A model generated the notes under the pieces. The model searched no databases, was not told where the DNA came from, and worked only from the letters and a program-made list of their open reading frames with translations. Positions 1 to 9,312 of a stretch of 64,000 nt of DNA are shown here, piece after piece. The position numbers and the translations under genes were made by a program. Each line of letters opens with the position of its first letter. Positions within the stretch are counted from its first letter, which is position 1. This DNA is from CAKSHP01 sp045636325 (GTDB taxonomy: Bacteria; Bacillota; Clostridia; UBA1381; UMGS1253), in NCBI GenBank assembly GCA_045636325.1, contig JAZTXH010000006.1:29159-93158 (forward strand). The letters run 5' to 3'.

Positions 1-1793
1 AATACTGCTACAAGTTTTTTATCTGTACCGATTACAACCGGATACTCTGCACCATAGTAAACAATTCTGTCTGTTGCTTTATCCATCCAGTAAACAAATT
101 CTGAATCCTCACCAGCTACAGCCTTAAGTGTAATTTCAGTACCTGTTGTAACCTGTACTGACATACCTGCATACCAATCTTCAGTCTTATCATCATAAGT
201 TGCCTCAACTGTACCACCATTTACTGCTGCTACTGTTAATGTATAAAGCTTTTTAGCAAGTGTGATTGCGATAGTTGCAGACTCGATATCCTTGCCTACG
301 AATGAAACTGTAGCTTCAGTGTTTTTATCGTCTACAGAAATAACGATTTCATCTGCTGCGTAATCATAAGCGCTGCCATCTTCTCTTGTAACTGTAACTA
401 CTACATTTTCAGTTACATAAGCCAATACATCTTCCGTACCATAAGGAATTTCAATTGCATCCACATTTGTTGTGATTGCAGCGGGAGCTGACTTAAATCT
501 GTATCTGATGTATGTATTTATGTCTGCTAAATCTACTGTTAGAATTGTTCCGATCGGTTCCGGCTGTTCGTCAACTCCGAATGTAGCTTTATCTGTTACA
601 TCTTCTAAGATATAGCCTTCTGAATTATCGTATTCGTATTTTGCATAAACCTTTGTGATTGCTGCCTTTGCGTCATCTTCAGTTACTTCATAATTCCATT
701 CATAAGTAACCACACCGCCAACAACCATATCGCTTACTTCAATTTCAAGGTCCACAAGCACTTTTTCACCGATAGTGTATTCAATTTCAACAGGTGCGTA
801 ATCGCCAACTGTAACAGTTGCGATGCCTTCTGCAGCTTCAACTTCGATAGCTTCTGCAGCAACAGCGTCACCAACACCTGCCTGAGTTACATAATTAACT
901 GTGATATTTTCTTTAATGTATTCTGCAATCTTTTCAGACTTAGCAAAAGGAACTTCGATAGATTCTTTGTCCACCTTGATACCTGTTGTCGCAGACTCGA
1001 CAATTGTTACTGTTACTGTGTAAACCTTAACTGTTTCGCCATCCTGAGCTGTAACTGTGATTGTTGTTACTCCATCAACAGTTTCATCTACTGCTGTTGC
1101 GTTTTCATCATTCTTTTCATATGTAACTGCAGGAATTTCTAAGCCATAAGAAAGCTCGATTGCATAGTTACCGTCTTCATCAAATGTGATTTCTTCTTCA
1201 CCAAGCTTAGCCCATGCAAGTGTTGCATCGTGTGAAGGCTCCTTCTGAGGGTTGATAAGAAGTGCCTCAGACTGTTCAAACTCATCGGGTGTAAGTTTAG
1301 GTCCCTGTGTTTCTCCCTCAAATTCGCTCAACGTACCATCATTATATACTTTATATTCTGAACATGTAAAAGCTAAATCAACTTCTGTGTTGACAGGAAC
1401 ATCTTCTTTAACTTCAAATCCAAAATACACAAGAGTTTTCTTTTTGCTCGAAAATTCTTCTGCAGTACCAAGTGTCATAGCGATACCTGAATAAACCCCA
1501 TTACTATTTTCTCCTGTTACTGAACAAATATCTGAGCCAATCTCTTTTTCTAACAAGGTCAGACACTCAGGATCATACTCTAATTTGAATACTGCACCTG
1601 TTACATATGGAAAGCCGGAATCATATACCCATGAATACCAAATAACATCTCCGGGCATTACATCTCCGCCATTTTCATCTTCAAATTCTACAACGAACTT
1701 TGTCGTTTCACCTGAAAAAGCAAAACCAACGCTCGCAGGAAAAATTGTTATCAGCATAGTTGCACTAAGCAGTATGCTTAAAAATTTTTTCAT
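1..1793 (-). CDS. secreted cohesin-like surface protein, 3' end cut by window edge
   Basis: Open frame from an ATG at 1793 to the left edge with no stop, about 597 codons visible. It begins with a signal peptide (MKKFLSILLSATMLITIFPA). Residues about 28-150 look like a cohesin-type fold (a YDP strand motif, then YFGFEV and a T-V-D-L-A-F strand). A cadherin-like sandwich follows, ending in a TVKVYTVTV strand, then further beta modules. Near the window edge a divergent InlB/Flg_new-type repeat reads LTVAAVNGGTVEATY. The start is supported by AGAGGG upstream and a perfect promoter at 1871-1899. The family assignment comes from patterns read by eye. It is probably a wall or extracellular adhesin or scaffold, and the substrate is unknown. 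No anchor is visible because the C-terminus is outside the window. Confidence 0.75.
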   Translation of the reverse strand, partial: MKKFLSILLSATMLITIFPASVGFAFSGETTKFVVEFEDENGGDVMPGDVIWYSWVYDSGFPYVTGAVFKLEYDPECLTLLEKEIGSDICSVTGENSNGVYSGIAMTLGTAEEFSSKKKTLVYFGFEVKEDVPVNTEVDLAFTCSEYKVYNDGTLSEFEGETQGPKLTPDEFEQSEALLINPQKEPSHDATLAWAKLGEEEITFDEDGNYAIELSYGLEIPAVTYEKNDENATAVDETVDGVTTITVTAQDGETVKVYTVTVTIVESATTGIKVDKESIEVPFAKSEKIAEYIKENITVNYVTQAGVGDAVAAEAIEVEAAEGIATVTVGDYAPVEIEYTIGEKVLVDLEIEVSDMVVGGVVTYEWNYEVTEDDAKAAITKVYAKYEYDNSEGYILEDVTDKATFGVDEQPEPIGTILTVDLADINTYIRYRFKSAPAAITTNVDAIEIPYGTEDVLAYVTENVVVTVTREDGSAYDYAADEIVISVDDKNTEATVSFVGKDIESATIAITLAKKLYTLTVAAVNGGTVEATYDDKTEDWYAGMSVQVTTGTEITLKAVAGEDSEFVYWMDKATDRIVYYGAEYPVVIGTDKKLVAV

Positions 1794-1870
1794 GTCTTTT
1801 CCCTCTTTCTTACTATCTTTAATTTTTCCGATGACGAAAGCCAATAACCCGCCACAATTGATACTCTGTC

Positions 1871-1899
1871 ATTATACATTATTTATCTTGTCTTGTCAA
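1871..1899 (-). promoter_or_regulatory. sigma-A promoter of the cohesin-like gene
   Basis: Minus-strand TTGACA (1894-1899), 17 bp spacer, TATAAT (1871-1876). The 5' UTR would be about 70 nt. Confidence 0.85.
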
Positions 1900-1974
1900 G
1901 CAAATTTTACAACAATGCATGCATTTATAGACAAATTTTTGTTCATTTGTATATTCTAAAAACTCCCCCCTTTT

Positions 1975-2028
1975 TCAACTTTTTTCAACTTTAAGTAATA
2001 ATCAACTTTTTTCAACTTTAAGTAATAA
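1975..2028. repeat. two tandem copies of a 27-bp repeat
   Basis: Copies at 1975-2001 and 2002-2028 are identical. Each contains two CAACTTT cores and ends in AAGTAATAA. They sit between the divergent promoters of the cohesin-like gene and gltX, and end just upstream of the gltX -35. Confidence 0.85.
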
Positions 2029-2033
2029 AATTA

Positions 2034-2062
2034 TTGCAAATTACAAAAAAATATGATAAAAT
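2034..2062 (+). promoter_or_regulatory. putative gltX promoter
   Basis: TTGCAA (2034-2039), 17 bp, TAAAAT (2057-2062). This is the best match in the gap before gltX. No T-box is visible ahead of this synthetase pair. Confidence 0.6.
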
Positions 2063-2103
2063 ACTATGAATGTAATTTATGAATACGAAAGGAACGGTTA
2101 CAA

Positions 2104-3765
2104 ATGGATAATCTTAAAATACTCGCTGATTTGATTTTTCCGGATGTTATAGATGCAGATACTGTAGAAGCCCTTGAGGAAAAATTTCCCGCAAGAGTGC
2201 TTAAGGAAGGCGCAAGGGTTACCCGTATGGCACCAAGCCCCACAGGCTCTATGCATATCGGTAATTTATATGGTGCCTTGGCGGATGAAAGAATTGCCCA
2301 TACATCAGACGGCAAATTTATATTAAGAATAGAAGATACTGACGACAAACGCGCAGTTGAAGGCGGAGTTGAAAAAATTATAAAATATTTTTCAAAATTT
2401 GGTCTTGAGTTTGACGAAGGAGCTACCGCTGAAGGGGATAACGGTGAATATGGACCATACCGCCAGCGTCAGCGTGCAAAGCTTTATCATATAGTTGCAA
2501 AACAGCTTCTGTTAAACGGCAAGGCATACCCATGCTTCTGCAGTGAAGATGATTTAAAAGTCGCTCATGATAAGCAGGAAGCTTCAAAAGAAAACTTTGG
2601 TTATTACGGCAAGTGGGCAATCCACCGAGATATGCCTGCGGAAGAAGCTATTGAAAAAATCAAAAACGGCGAAAGCTTTGTTTTAAGATTCCGCTCCCTT
2701 GGCAACCCTGAAAAAAAGGTTGATTTTAAAGACAGTATAAAGGGAAGCCTTTCTTTCCCTGAAAATGACCAGGATTTTGTTTTGTTAAAATCTGACGGTA
2801 TTCCCACTTATCATTTTGCACACGTTGTCGATGACCACTTTATGCGTGTTACTGATGTTGTGCGTGGTGAAGAATGGCTTTCAACACTACCATATCACGT
2901 GGAGCTATGGTCTGCCTGCGGTTTTAAACGCCCCCGTTTTTCACACACAGCCCAGGTTTTAAAATTTGATGAAGAAACAGGCACAAAGCGTAAAATGTCA
3001 AAAAGAAAAGACCCCGAAAGCACACTTGAGTTTTATTTTGAAAAAGGTTATCCGGCAGATTGCGTGCTTGAATACCTTATGACACTTTTAAACTCTAACT
3101 TTGAGCAGTGGAGAAGTGCAAACCAGAGTGCATCTTATAAAGACTTTGAATTTAAAGCTTCAAAAATGGGTTCATCCGGTGCGTTGTTTGATTTGGCAAA
3201 GTTTAATGACGTTTCAAAAAATGTTATTGCGAAAATGGAAGCTGAAGAAGTGTTTGCCGGTGTGAGCGCCTGGGCAAAGGATTATGATGAGGAATTTTAC
3301 AGTCTTTTAAACCGCGACGCTGATTATGCAAAAGCATTTTTTGCGATCGGCAGGGGTGGTAAAAAGCCCAGAAAAGACTTTGCATGCTGGAGCGAAGTAA
3401 AAGATTTTGTTTGTTATTTCTATGATGAACTGTTTGAAGTGAACGAAGATGAATACTCTTGTAAAATTTCAAAAGAAGAAAGAAATCAAATTTTATCTGA
3501 ATATGTAAATATGTATTCTGCCGAATGTGACTCAAACGATTGGTTTGACACAGTAAAAGAGCTTAGTGAAAAATTCGGCTATACTACAGATATGAAAGCC
3601 TACAAGCAAAATCCTGGCAACTTTAAAGGTTCTGTTACAGATATAAGCACAACAATCCGCGTTGCAATAACGGGGCGACAGAATTCACCGGATTTATTCT
3701 CTATCTGTTCACTTTTAGGCTACGATAAAGTTATTGCAAGACTAAAAAATGCAATAAAAGCATAA
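2104..3765 (+). CDS. gltX: glutamyl-tRNA synthetase
   Basis: Class I synthetase of 553 aa charging tRNA-Glu. The HIGH-type motif is PSPTGSMHIGN near residue 45, and RIEDTD lies near residue 79. The KMSKS loop is KRKMSKRKDPE near residue 300. A roughly 35-residue N-terminal extension precedes the catalytic core. The start follows AAAGGAA at the usual distance. glnS begins 9 bp after the stop, so the two are almost surely co-transcribed. The length is above the usual 470-500 aa because of the extension and a long C-terminal region. The C-terminal anticodon-binding part is divergent to my eye. Confidence 0.95.
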   Translation: MDNLKILADLIFPDVIDADTVEALEEKFPARVLKEGARVTRMAPSPTGSMHIGNLYGALADERIAHTSDGKFILRIEDTDDKRAVEGGVEKIIKYFSKFGLEFDEGATAEGDNGEYGPYRQRQRAKLYHIVAKQLLLNGKAYPCFCSEDDLKVAHDKQEASKENFGYYGKWAIHRDMPAEEAIEKIKNGESFVLRFRSLGNPEKKVDFKDSIKGSLSFPENDQDFVLLKSDGIPTYHFAHVVDDHFMRVTDVVRGEEWLSTLPYHVELWSACGFKRPRFSHTAQVLKFDEETGTKRKMSKRKDPESTLEFYFEKGYPADCVLEYLMTLLNSNFEQWRSANQSASYKDFEFKASKMGSSGALFDLAKFNDVSKNVIAKMEAEEVFAGVSAWAKDYDEEFYSLLNRDADYAKAFFAIGRGGKKPRKDFACWSEVKDFVCYFYDELFEVNEDEYSCKISKEERNQILSEYVNMYSAECDSNDWFDTVKELSEKFGYTTDMKAYKQNPGNFKGSVTDISTTIRVAITGRQNSPDLFSICSLLGYDKVIARLKNAIKA

Positions 3766-3773
3766 GGAGAGAA

Positions 3774-5441
3774 ATGCCAATGGAAGAAATGAAAAGCACC
3801 AATTTTATACACGATATTATTGACGAAGACATAGAAAACGGCCTTGAGGAGCGTATTCATACTCGTTTCCCTCCTGAGCCCAATGGTTATCTTCACATCG
3901 GAAGCGCGAAAGCAATATGGATTAACTATTCAACCGCAAAAAAATATTCAGGTCTTTTTAACCTTCGTTATGATGACACAAACCCCGTTAAGGAAGATGA
4001 CGAGTTTGTTCAGTCTATAGAAGCGGACTTAAAATGGCTTGGTGCAAATCCCGATAATATTTTATACGGCTCAGACTATTTTGACAAATGCTATGAATTT
4101 GCAGTAAAGCTTATAAAAGCCGGAAAAGCATACGTTTGTGATTTAAGCGTTGACCAGATGCGTGAATACCGCGGAACGTTAACAGAGCCGGGCAAGCCCA
4201 GCCCTTACCGCGACAGAAGCATTGAAGAAAACCTTGACCTTTTTGAAAGAATGAAAAACGGCGAATTTGAAGACGGAAGCCGTACATTAAGGGCAAAAAT
4301 TGATATGGCATCACCTAATATGAATATGCGTGACCCTGCCATTTATCGTATATTGCACGTTTCACATCATCGCCAAGGTGACAAATGGTGCATTTATCCC
4401 TTATACGACTTTGCACACCCCATTCAGGACGCATTAGAGGGAATTACACACTCACTTTGCTCAATCGAATTTGAAAATCACCGCCCCCTTTATGAGTGGG
4501 TTGTTGACAATATCGGTTTTGAGAAAAAACCCAAGCAGAGAGAATTTGCAAGACTTAACGTTACTCACACCGTTATGAGTAAAAGATATCTTCGTGCATT
4601 GGTTGAAGAAAAGCTTGTTGACGGTTGGGACGACCCCAGAATGCCTACACTTTGCGGTCTTCGCCGCCGTGGTTATTCACCGGAGTCAATTTTTGAATTT
4701 GTTAAACGTTCAGGCGTCTCAAAGGCACTTTCTCTTTGTGATATAGAATTTTTGGAGCACTGTATCAGAGAAGAACTTAACAAAACCGCAACACGCCGTA
4801 TGGCAGTGCTTGATCCAATTGAAATTGAAATCACAAACTATGAAGATGGCAAAACCGAATATTTTGAGGTTTCAAACAATCCGGAAGATGAACAAGCAGG
4901 AACAAGAAAAGTAGCCTTCAGTAAATATGCTTATATTGAACGCGAAGACTTTTCTGACAATCCGCCGCCCAAATTTAAGCGTTTAAAACCGGGCAGTGAA
5001 GTTAGGCTTATGGGTGCATACGTTATTAAGTGCGACAACGTTGAATATAACGAAGACGGAAGCGTTAAAAAGCTATACTGCACAGCGGACCTTGAAACAG
5101 GTGGTAAAAATCCTTCTGACGGAAGAAAAATCAAGGGCACAATTCACTGGGTAAGCAAAGCTCACGCAATTGACAGTGAAATAAGACTATACGATAAGCT
5201 CTTTACTATTGAAGACACAAACACAATTCCTGAGGATAAAACCTTCCGTGATTATTTGAATCCCGAATCTCTTATTGTTAAAAAGGGTGCAAAGCTTGAA
5301 GCCGCAATGGCTGATATAAATCCGGGCGAAAAATTCCAGTTTGTAAGAACGGGATATTTTACACCCGACGTCCATAACCCCTATGTTATGAACAGAATAG
5401 TAACACTAAAAGACAGCTTTTCAAAAACATTAAAGAAATAA
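3774..5441 (+). CDS. glnS: glutaminyl-tRNA synthetase
   Basis: Class I GlnRS of 555 aa. The HIGH motif is PNGYLHIGSAKA near residue 38 and the KMSKS-like loop is VMSKRYL near residue 265. The C-terminal half is the two-barrel anticodon-binding domain (FKRLKPGSEVRLMGAYV). Many Bacillota make Gln-tRNA by transamidation, so a dedicated GlnRS joined to gltX is informative. The start is ambiguous. ATG 3774 lies 4 nt after AAGGAG and ATG 3780 lies 10 nt after it; 3780 (MEEMKSTNF) is equally plausible. Confidence 0.95.
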   Translation: MPMEEMKSTNFIHDIIDEDIENGLEERIHTRFPPEPNGYLHIGSAKAIWINYSTAKKYSGLFNLRYDDTNPVKEDDEFVQSIEADLKWLGANPDNILYGSDYFDKCYEFAVKLIKAGKAYVCDLSVDQMREYRGTLTEPGKPSPYRDRSIEENLDLFERMKNGEFEDGSRTLRAKIDMASPNMNMRDPAIYRILHVSHHRQGDKWCIYPLYDFAHPIQDALEGITHSLCSIEFENHRPLYEWVVDNIGFEKKPKQREFARLNVTHTVMSKRYLRALVEEKLVDGWDDPRMPTLCGLRRRGYSPESIFEFVKRSGVSKALSLCDIEFLEHCIREELNKTATRRMAVLDPIEIEITNYEDGKTEYFEVSNNPEDEQAGTRKVAFSKYAYIEREDFSDNPPPKFKRLKPGSEVRLMGAYVIKCDNVEYNEDGSVKKLYCTADLETGGKNPSDGRKIKGTIHWVSKAHAIDSEIRLYDKLFTIEDTNTIPEDKTFRDYLNPESLIVKKGAKLEAAMADINPGEKFQFVRTGYFTPDVHNPYVMNRIVTLKDSFSKTLKK

Positions 5442-5454
5442 CTTAAAAAACAAT

Positions 5455-5483
5455 AACCCGTGCATAATTTTTTTGCACGGGTT
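5455..5483 (+). terminator. hairpin after glnS
   Basis: A 10-bp perfect stem (5455-5464 with 5474-5483) around a T-rich loop. Only a weak T-run follows, so it may attenuate rather than end transcription into the UPF0178 gene. Confidence 0.55.
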
Positions 5484-5507
5484 GTTTGTAAGAAAGGCAA
5501 TATTATA

Positions 5508-5960
5508 ATGACAAAGCTTTATATTGATGGCGATGCCTGCCCCGTAACCGATATTTGCATAAATATTTGCAAAAAGTATGGTGCAGAATGCATAATAATC
5601 TGTGATTTTAATCATAACATTAATTGCGCGGACGCAATAACCATTGTCGTATCAAAAGGTTCAGACAGTGCAGATTTTGCCTTGGTAAATTCACTAGACA
5701 CTAAAAACTGCATCGTTGTAACCGCGGATTATGGTCTTGCAGCAATGTGTCTTGCAAAGGCGGCAACCGTTATAAATCCTGACGGTCTTTTATATACAAA
5801 CGATAATATAGACTCACTTTTATTTTACCGTCACGAAGCGAAAAAGGCAATGCGTGCAGGCAAAAGGCCTGCACATATTCCAAAAAGAACTCAGGCTCAA
5901 AACCAGCAATTTGAAAAATCCTTGGTAAAATTATTTAAAGAAAGGCAAGAGCGCAAATGA
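5508..5960 (+). CDS. UPF0178 (DUF188, YaiI/YqxD) family protein
   Basis: 150 aa, starting at ATG 5508 behind AAGAAAGG. A longer in-frame start at 5460 would run through the preceding hairpin and is rejected. The family signature YIDGDACP is at the N-terminus, VVTADYGLA lies mid-protein, and the C-terminus is basic (AMRAGKRPAHIPKR). The fold belongs to the PIN/NYN-like group with conserved aspartates. The function is not established, although a nuclease-like role is often suggested. It overlaps the SDR gene by 4 nt, which implies translational coupling. Confidence 0.9.
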   Translation: MTKLYIDGDACPVTDICINICKKYGAECIIICDFNHNINCADAITIVVSKGSDSADFALVNSLDTKNCIVVTADYGLAAMCLAKAATVINPDGLLYTNDNIDSLLFYRHEAKKAMRAGKRPAHIPKRTQAQNQQFEKSLVKLFKERQERK

Positions 5961-6712
5961 AAGCCTTAATAACCGGAGCATCATCAGGCCTTGGTGCAGA
6001 TATAGCAAAAATACTTCATAAAAAGGGGATAAGCCTTATTTTGGTTGCCCGAAGAAAAGACAGACTTGAAAAATTAAAATCAGCGCTTGGAGAAAATGTT
6101 AAAATAATTCCTTTTGATGTATCGGGCGCAGAAAGCGCCTCCGCACTTTATGAAATGGTAAAAGACGAAAATATAGATATTTTAATAAATAACGCAGGCT
6201 TTGGCCTTTTCGGTGAATTTGACATTTGCGATACAAAGCGCGAGATGGAAATGATTGACCTTAACATAAAAACCCTTCATGTGCTTACAAAGCTTTTCTT
6301 AAAAGATTTTAAAAAGAAGAATTCAGGTATAATTTTAAACGTGGCATCCTCAGCCGGACTTATGCCAGCGGGACCTTTAATGGCAACATATTATGCCACA
6401 AAAGCATATGTAACAAGCCTTACATTAGCTATTGCAGAAGAGCTCCGACGCGGAAAAAGTAAAGTAAAAATTTCAGCCCTTTGCCCGGGCCCCTTTGATA
6501 CGGAGTTCAATCATGTTGCTGGGGTCAGTTTTTCAATAAAAGGCCTTAAAAGCATTGACGTTGCAAGCTACGCCATAAAAAATATGTTTAAAGGCAAAGC
6601 CCTTATTATTCCCGGCACGTTAATGAAGCTTGCGAATTTTGCAAAGCGCCTTATTCCCACAAAGCTTATGGTAATGTCGGCTTATAATATACAGAAAAGA
6701 AAGAATGGGTAA
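5957..6712 (+). CDS. short-chain dehydrogenase/reductase
   Basis: 251 aa classical SDR. The Rossmann motif is TGASSGLG at residues 7-14, with NNAG near residue 82. Ser and YYATK (Tyr-x-x-x-Lys) near residue 150 form the catalytic set. The segment after the active site has PGPFDTEF, as in DltE/YqjQ-type SDRs. An Arg-Arg after beta strand 2 suggests NADP(H), which is an inference. The substrate is unknown. ATGA overlap with the upstream UPF0178 gene indicates an operon. Confidence 0.9.
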   Translation: MKALITGASSGLGADIAKILHKKGISLILVARRKDRLEKLKSALGENVKIIPFDVSGAESASALYEMVKDENIDILINNAGFGLFGEFDICDTKREMEMIDLNIKTLHVLTKLFLKDFKKKNSGIILNVASSAGLMPAGPLMATYYATKAYVTSLTLAIAEELRRGKSKVKISALCPGPFDTEFNHVAGVSFSIKGLKSIDVASYAIKNMFKGKALIIPGTLMKLANFAKRLIPTKLMVMSAYNIQKRKNG

Positions 6713-6819
6713 CAATATTTGAATATAAACAAAAAAAATTAATTTGTGCCGCCAACGCAGACAATCGGTGACTCTTTTCCCTAAGATTTAAGACAATTTT
6801 TTAATATTTGTTATTAATA

Positions 6820-6855
6820 AAAACCAAACCGTTGATTTTAACGATTTGGTTTTTT
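6820..6855. terminator. bidirectional terminator between SDR gene and trpA
   Basis: Stem AACCAAACCGTT pairs with AACGATTTGGTT (one wobble). It is flanked by A-runs and T-runs, so it serves both convergent genes. Confidence 0.85.
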
Positions 6856-6860
6856 ACATC

Positions 6861-7634
6861 TTACTTTATTTCGTCTAGTTGCTTTCTTATTTCTTTTGCA
6901 AGCTCTGCCACATATTCGGGCGATTTTTCTTTATATTTTTCCACAAGCTCAACAATAGCGCAGTCAACTATAACGCCGTCTGTCATAGATGCAAGCATTA
7001 CCGCCTGATTAACATCTGCAACATCAAGCCCTGCAATAACGGGCAGGTTGCTCACCTTTTTTATGTCGTTTAGCATATTAAAAATATATCTTTTTTCTCT
7101 TTCTTCATCAGCTGCGAGAGTTGATGTGCACAGTATAAATCCGCCATCAGCATCCTTTGCAATCATCTCAATTCTTTTTTCAGAGGTAGATGCCACAATG
7201 GAAATATAGTCAATGCCCGCGTTTTTGCAAGGAATTGAAAACTCCTCTTTTTCTTCAAAAGGAATATCGGGAATAACAATCCCTGAAACGCCTGCTTTGG
7301 CGGCTCTTTTGAAAAATCTTTCAATGCCGTATGAGAAAACAACGTTTGTATAAGTTGTAATAATAATGGGAGACAAAACCTTTCCCTTAAACTCCTCTGC
7401 CATATCAAAAATTTTATCTGTAGTACAGCCGTTTGCAAGGCTTCTTACATTTGCACTCTGAATAACTGGTCCCTCTGCCACCGGGTCTGAAAAGGGCATT
7501 CCAAGCTCAATTATATCCGCTCCGCTTTTATCAAGTGCCAACACAAGCTCTTTTGTTGTTCCAATATCGGGGTCACCACAGGTTACAAAAGCAATAAACG
7601 CTTTTTTATCTGTAAAAGCTTTAGATAATTTCAT
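6861..7634 (-). CDS. trpA: tryptophan synthase alpha chain
   Basis: 257 aa TIM barrel that cleaves indole-3-glycerol phosphate and channels indole to TrpB. Catalytic Glu lies in ELGMPFSDP, with Asp nearby in SDPVAEGP. Phosphate-binding loops occur late in the chain (IAGLDV and [10 protein letters not shown]). Length is normal. Its ATG overlaps the trpB stop by 4 nt, so translation is coupled. No other trp genes are in the window. The T-box upstream of trpB controls both. Confidence 0.97.
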   Translation of the reverse strand: MKLSKAFTDKKAFIAFVTCGDPDIGTTKELVLALDKSGADIIELGMPFSDPVAEGPVIQSANVRSLANGCTTDKIFDMAEEFKGKVLSPIIITTYTNVVFSYGIERFFKRAAKAGVSGIVIPDIPFEEKEEFSIPCKNAGIDYISIVASTSEKRIEMIAKDADGGFILCTSTLAADEEREKRYIFNMLNDIKKVSNLPVIAGLDVADVNQAVMLASMTDGVIVDCAIVELVEKYKEKSPEYVAELAKEIRKQLDEIK

Positions 7635-8821
7635 TCTGAAATGTCCTCCCCTCTGTAACGGGCAATGGCTGCACAGTCCTTATCGCCTCTGCCTGAAATA
7701 TTTACTACCATAATTTCATCTTTTCCCATAGTTGGCGCAAGCTTTATTGCATATGCAACTGCATGAGCACTTTCAATAGCAGGAATAATACCCTCTGTTT
7801 TTGAAAGATACTCAAAAGCATTAACCGCCTCGTCATCAGTAACAGGAACGTACTGAGCTCTGCCGCTGTCAAAAAGATATGCGTGCTCAGGGCCGATACC
7901 CGGATAGTCAAGCCCCGCTGAAATTGAATACACCGGTGCAATCTGACCATATTCGTCCTGACAGAAATAAGATTTCATACCATGGAAAATTCCCACACTG
8001 CCGGTTGATACGGTTGCGGCAGTTTCTTTTGTGTCAATGCCTCTGCCCGCAGCCTCACAGCCAATAAGGCGAACGGATTTATCTTCAATAAAATTATAAA
8101 ATGCACCGATTGCATTTGAGCCGCCGCCAACGCAAGCTAAAACTGCATCGGGGAGTCTTCCTTCAAGTTTTAAAATCTGCTCTTTTATTTCTTTTGAAAT
8201 AACCGCCTGAAAATCACGCACAATAGTTGGGAATGGGTACGGCCCCATAACAGAGCCTAACACATAATGGGTATCGTGCATACGTTTTGTCCACTCACGC
8301 ATTGTTTCTGATACCGCATCCTTTAAAGTTGCCGTACCGCTTATAACCGCATGCACCTTTGCGCCTAAAAGTCTCATTCTGTAAACATTAAGCGCCTGAC
8401 GCTCAGTGTCCTCTTTACCCATGAAAATTTCACATTCCATACCCATAAGTGCCGCCGCAGTAGCGGTTGCAACACCGTGCTGACCGGCACCAGTCTCAGC
8501 AATAACACGTGTTTTACCCATTTTCTTTGCTAAAAGCACCTGCCCTAAAACGTTGTTTATCTTATGTGAGCCGGTATGATTCAAATCCTCACGCTTTAAA
8601 TAAATTTTTGCGCCGCCCAAATCTTTTGTCATTTTTTCTGCGTAATACAGAAGCGACGGTCTTCCTGCGTAGTTGTTTAAAAGGTCCGTAAGCTCTTTAT
8701 TAAACTGCTCGTCATTTTTATAAAAATCGTAAGCCTTTTCAAGCTCGTTTACGGCATTCATCAATGTTTCAGGAACATACTGACCGCCGTGAATTCCAAA
8801 TCTTCCTTTTGTGTTTGACAA
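7631..8821 (-). CDS. trpB: tryptophan synthase beta chain
   Basis: 396 aa PLP enzyme joining indole and serine. The PLP lysine is in [17 protein letters not shown] binds the phosphate of [15 protein letters not shown] and the HGMKSYF region are typical of TrpB1. The start codon is TTG at 8819-8821, eight bases after a perfect AAGGAGG (8830-8836). No in-frame ATG fits the known N-terminus. It is the first gene of the trpBA operon behind the T-box. Confidence 0.97.
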   Translation of the reverse strand: MSNTKGRFGIHGGQYVPETLMNAVNELEKAYDFYKNDEQFNKELTDLLNNYAGRPSLLYYAEKMTKDLGGAKIYLKREDLNHTGSHKINNVLGQVLLAKKMGKTRVIAETGAGQHGVATATAAALMGMECEIFMGKEDTERQALNVYRMRLLGAKVHAVISGTATLKDAVSETMREWTKRMHDTHYVLGSVMGPYPFPTIVRDFQAVISKEIKEQILKLEGRLPDAVLACVGGGSNAIGAFYNFIEDKSVRLIGCEAAGRGIDTKETAATVSTGSVGIFHGMKSYFCQDEYGQIAPVYSISAGLDYPGIGPEHAYLFDSGRAQYVPVTDDEAVNAFEYLSKTEGIIPAIESAHAVAYAIKLAPTMGKDEIMVVNISGRGDKDCAAIARYRGEDISE

Positions 8822-8950
8822 AATAAAAACCTCCTTTTTTCACTTTGACGGGACAATAATTAAAAAAGTCTCTTTATTAATCATTATTCGATTCGCTCAC
8901 TTTTTAAAGTAGGCTTTTTTGATTTTCCGTCATTGCATTTCCTTCAAATT

Positions 8951-8990
8951 AAAAAACCCGTCCCTGACAATTAAATATGTCAAGGACGAG
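8951..8990 (-). terminator. T-box terminator hairpin
   Basis: Minus-strand stem CGUCCUUGACA with UGUCAGGGACG, followed by a U-run. It is mutually exclusive with the antiterminator at 9016-9025. Confidence 0.9.
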
Positions 8991-9263
8991 CGTGCTTTTT
9001 AAAATAATCACCACTCGCGGTGCCACCTTGATTTGCAAAAGCCTTAAGCTTTTACACACTTCGAAGAATACTTTCATATTCCCGGTAACTGACGTATACC
9101 ATCACGTCACAGATACTCAAGGTTTTAAAAACCTTTTTGACTGTGCCCTCAGAAGTCCATTCAGCTATGCTTTCTGTACCGCAATCCCACCGCCTGCGGC
9201 TCTCTTTATCAGCGTTTACATAACCTACTTACTCTTCGTCAACGGTTTAAATATTTGATTATG
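8951..9263 (-). promoter_or_regulatory. tRNA-Trp T-box leader (riboswitch) of trpBA
   Basis: Read on the minus strand. Stem I has an AGAGAG element, and the specifier loop context GAA-UGG-ACUUCUGAGG puts a UGG (Trp) codon at 9157-9159. The T-box antiterminator bulge UGGCACCGCG is at 9016-9025. Its variable base is C, as expected for pairing with a G discriminator on tRNA-Trp. The competing terminator stem (8959-8988) ends in six U at 8951-8956. Uncharged tRNA-Trp should stabilise the antiterminator and switch trpBA on. Confidence 0.93.
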
Positions 9264-9269
9264 CTATAT

Positions 9270-9298
9270 ATTATACGATGTTTTTTTTAATTTGTCAA
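9270..9298 (-). promoter_or_regulatory. promoter of the trpBA T-box transcript
   Basis: Perfect TTGACA (9293-9298), 17 bp, TATAAT (9270-9275) on the minus strand. Predicted start is near 9263. Confidence 0.93.
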
Positions 9299-9312
9299 CA
9301 GTTTTTTGCAAA

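Noticed and set aside
8822..8950. Short ORFs between the T-box terminator and trpB (for example a 14-codon frame ending at the trpB SD)
   Set aside because: They contain no Trp codons, and the T-box already explains control; chance frames in AT-rich DNA.
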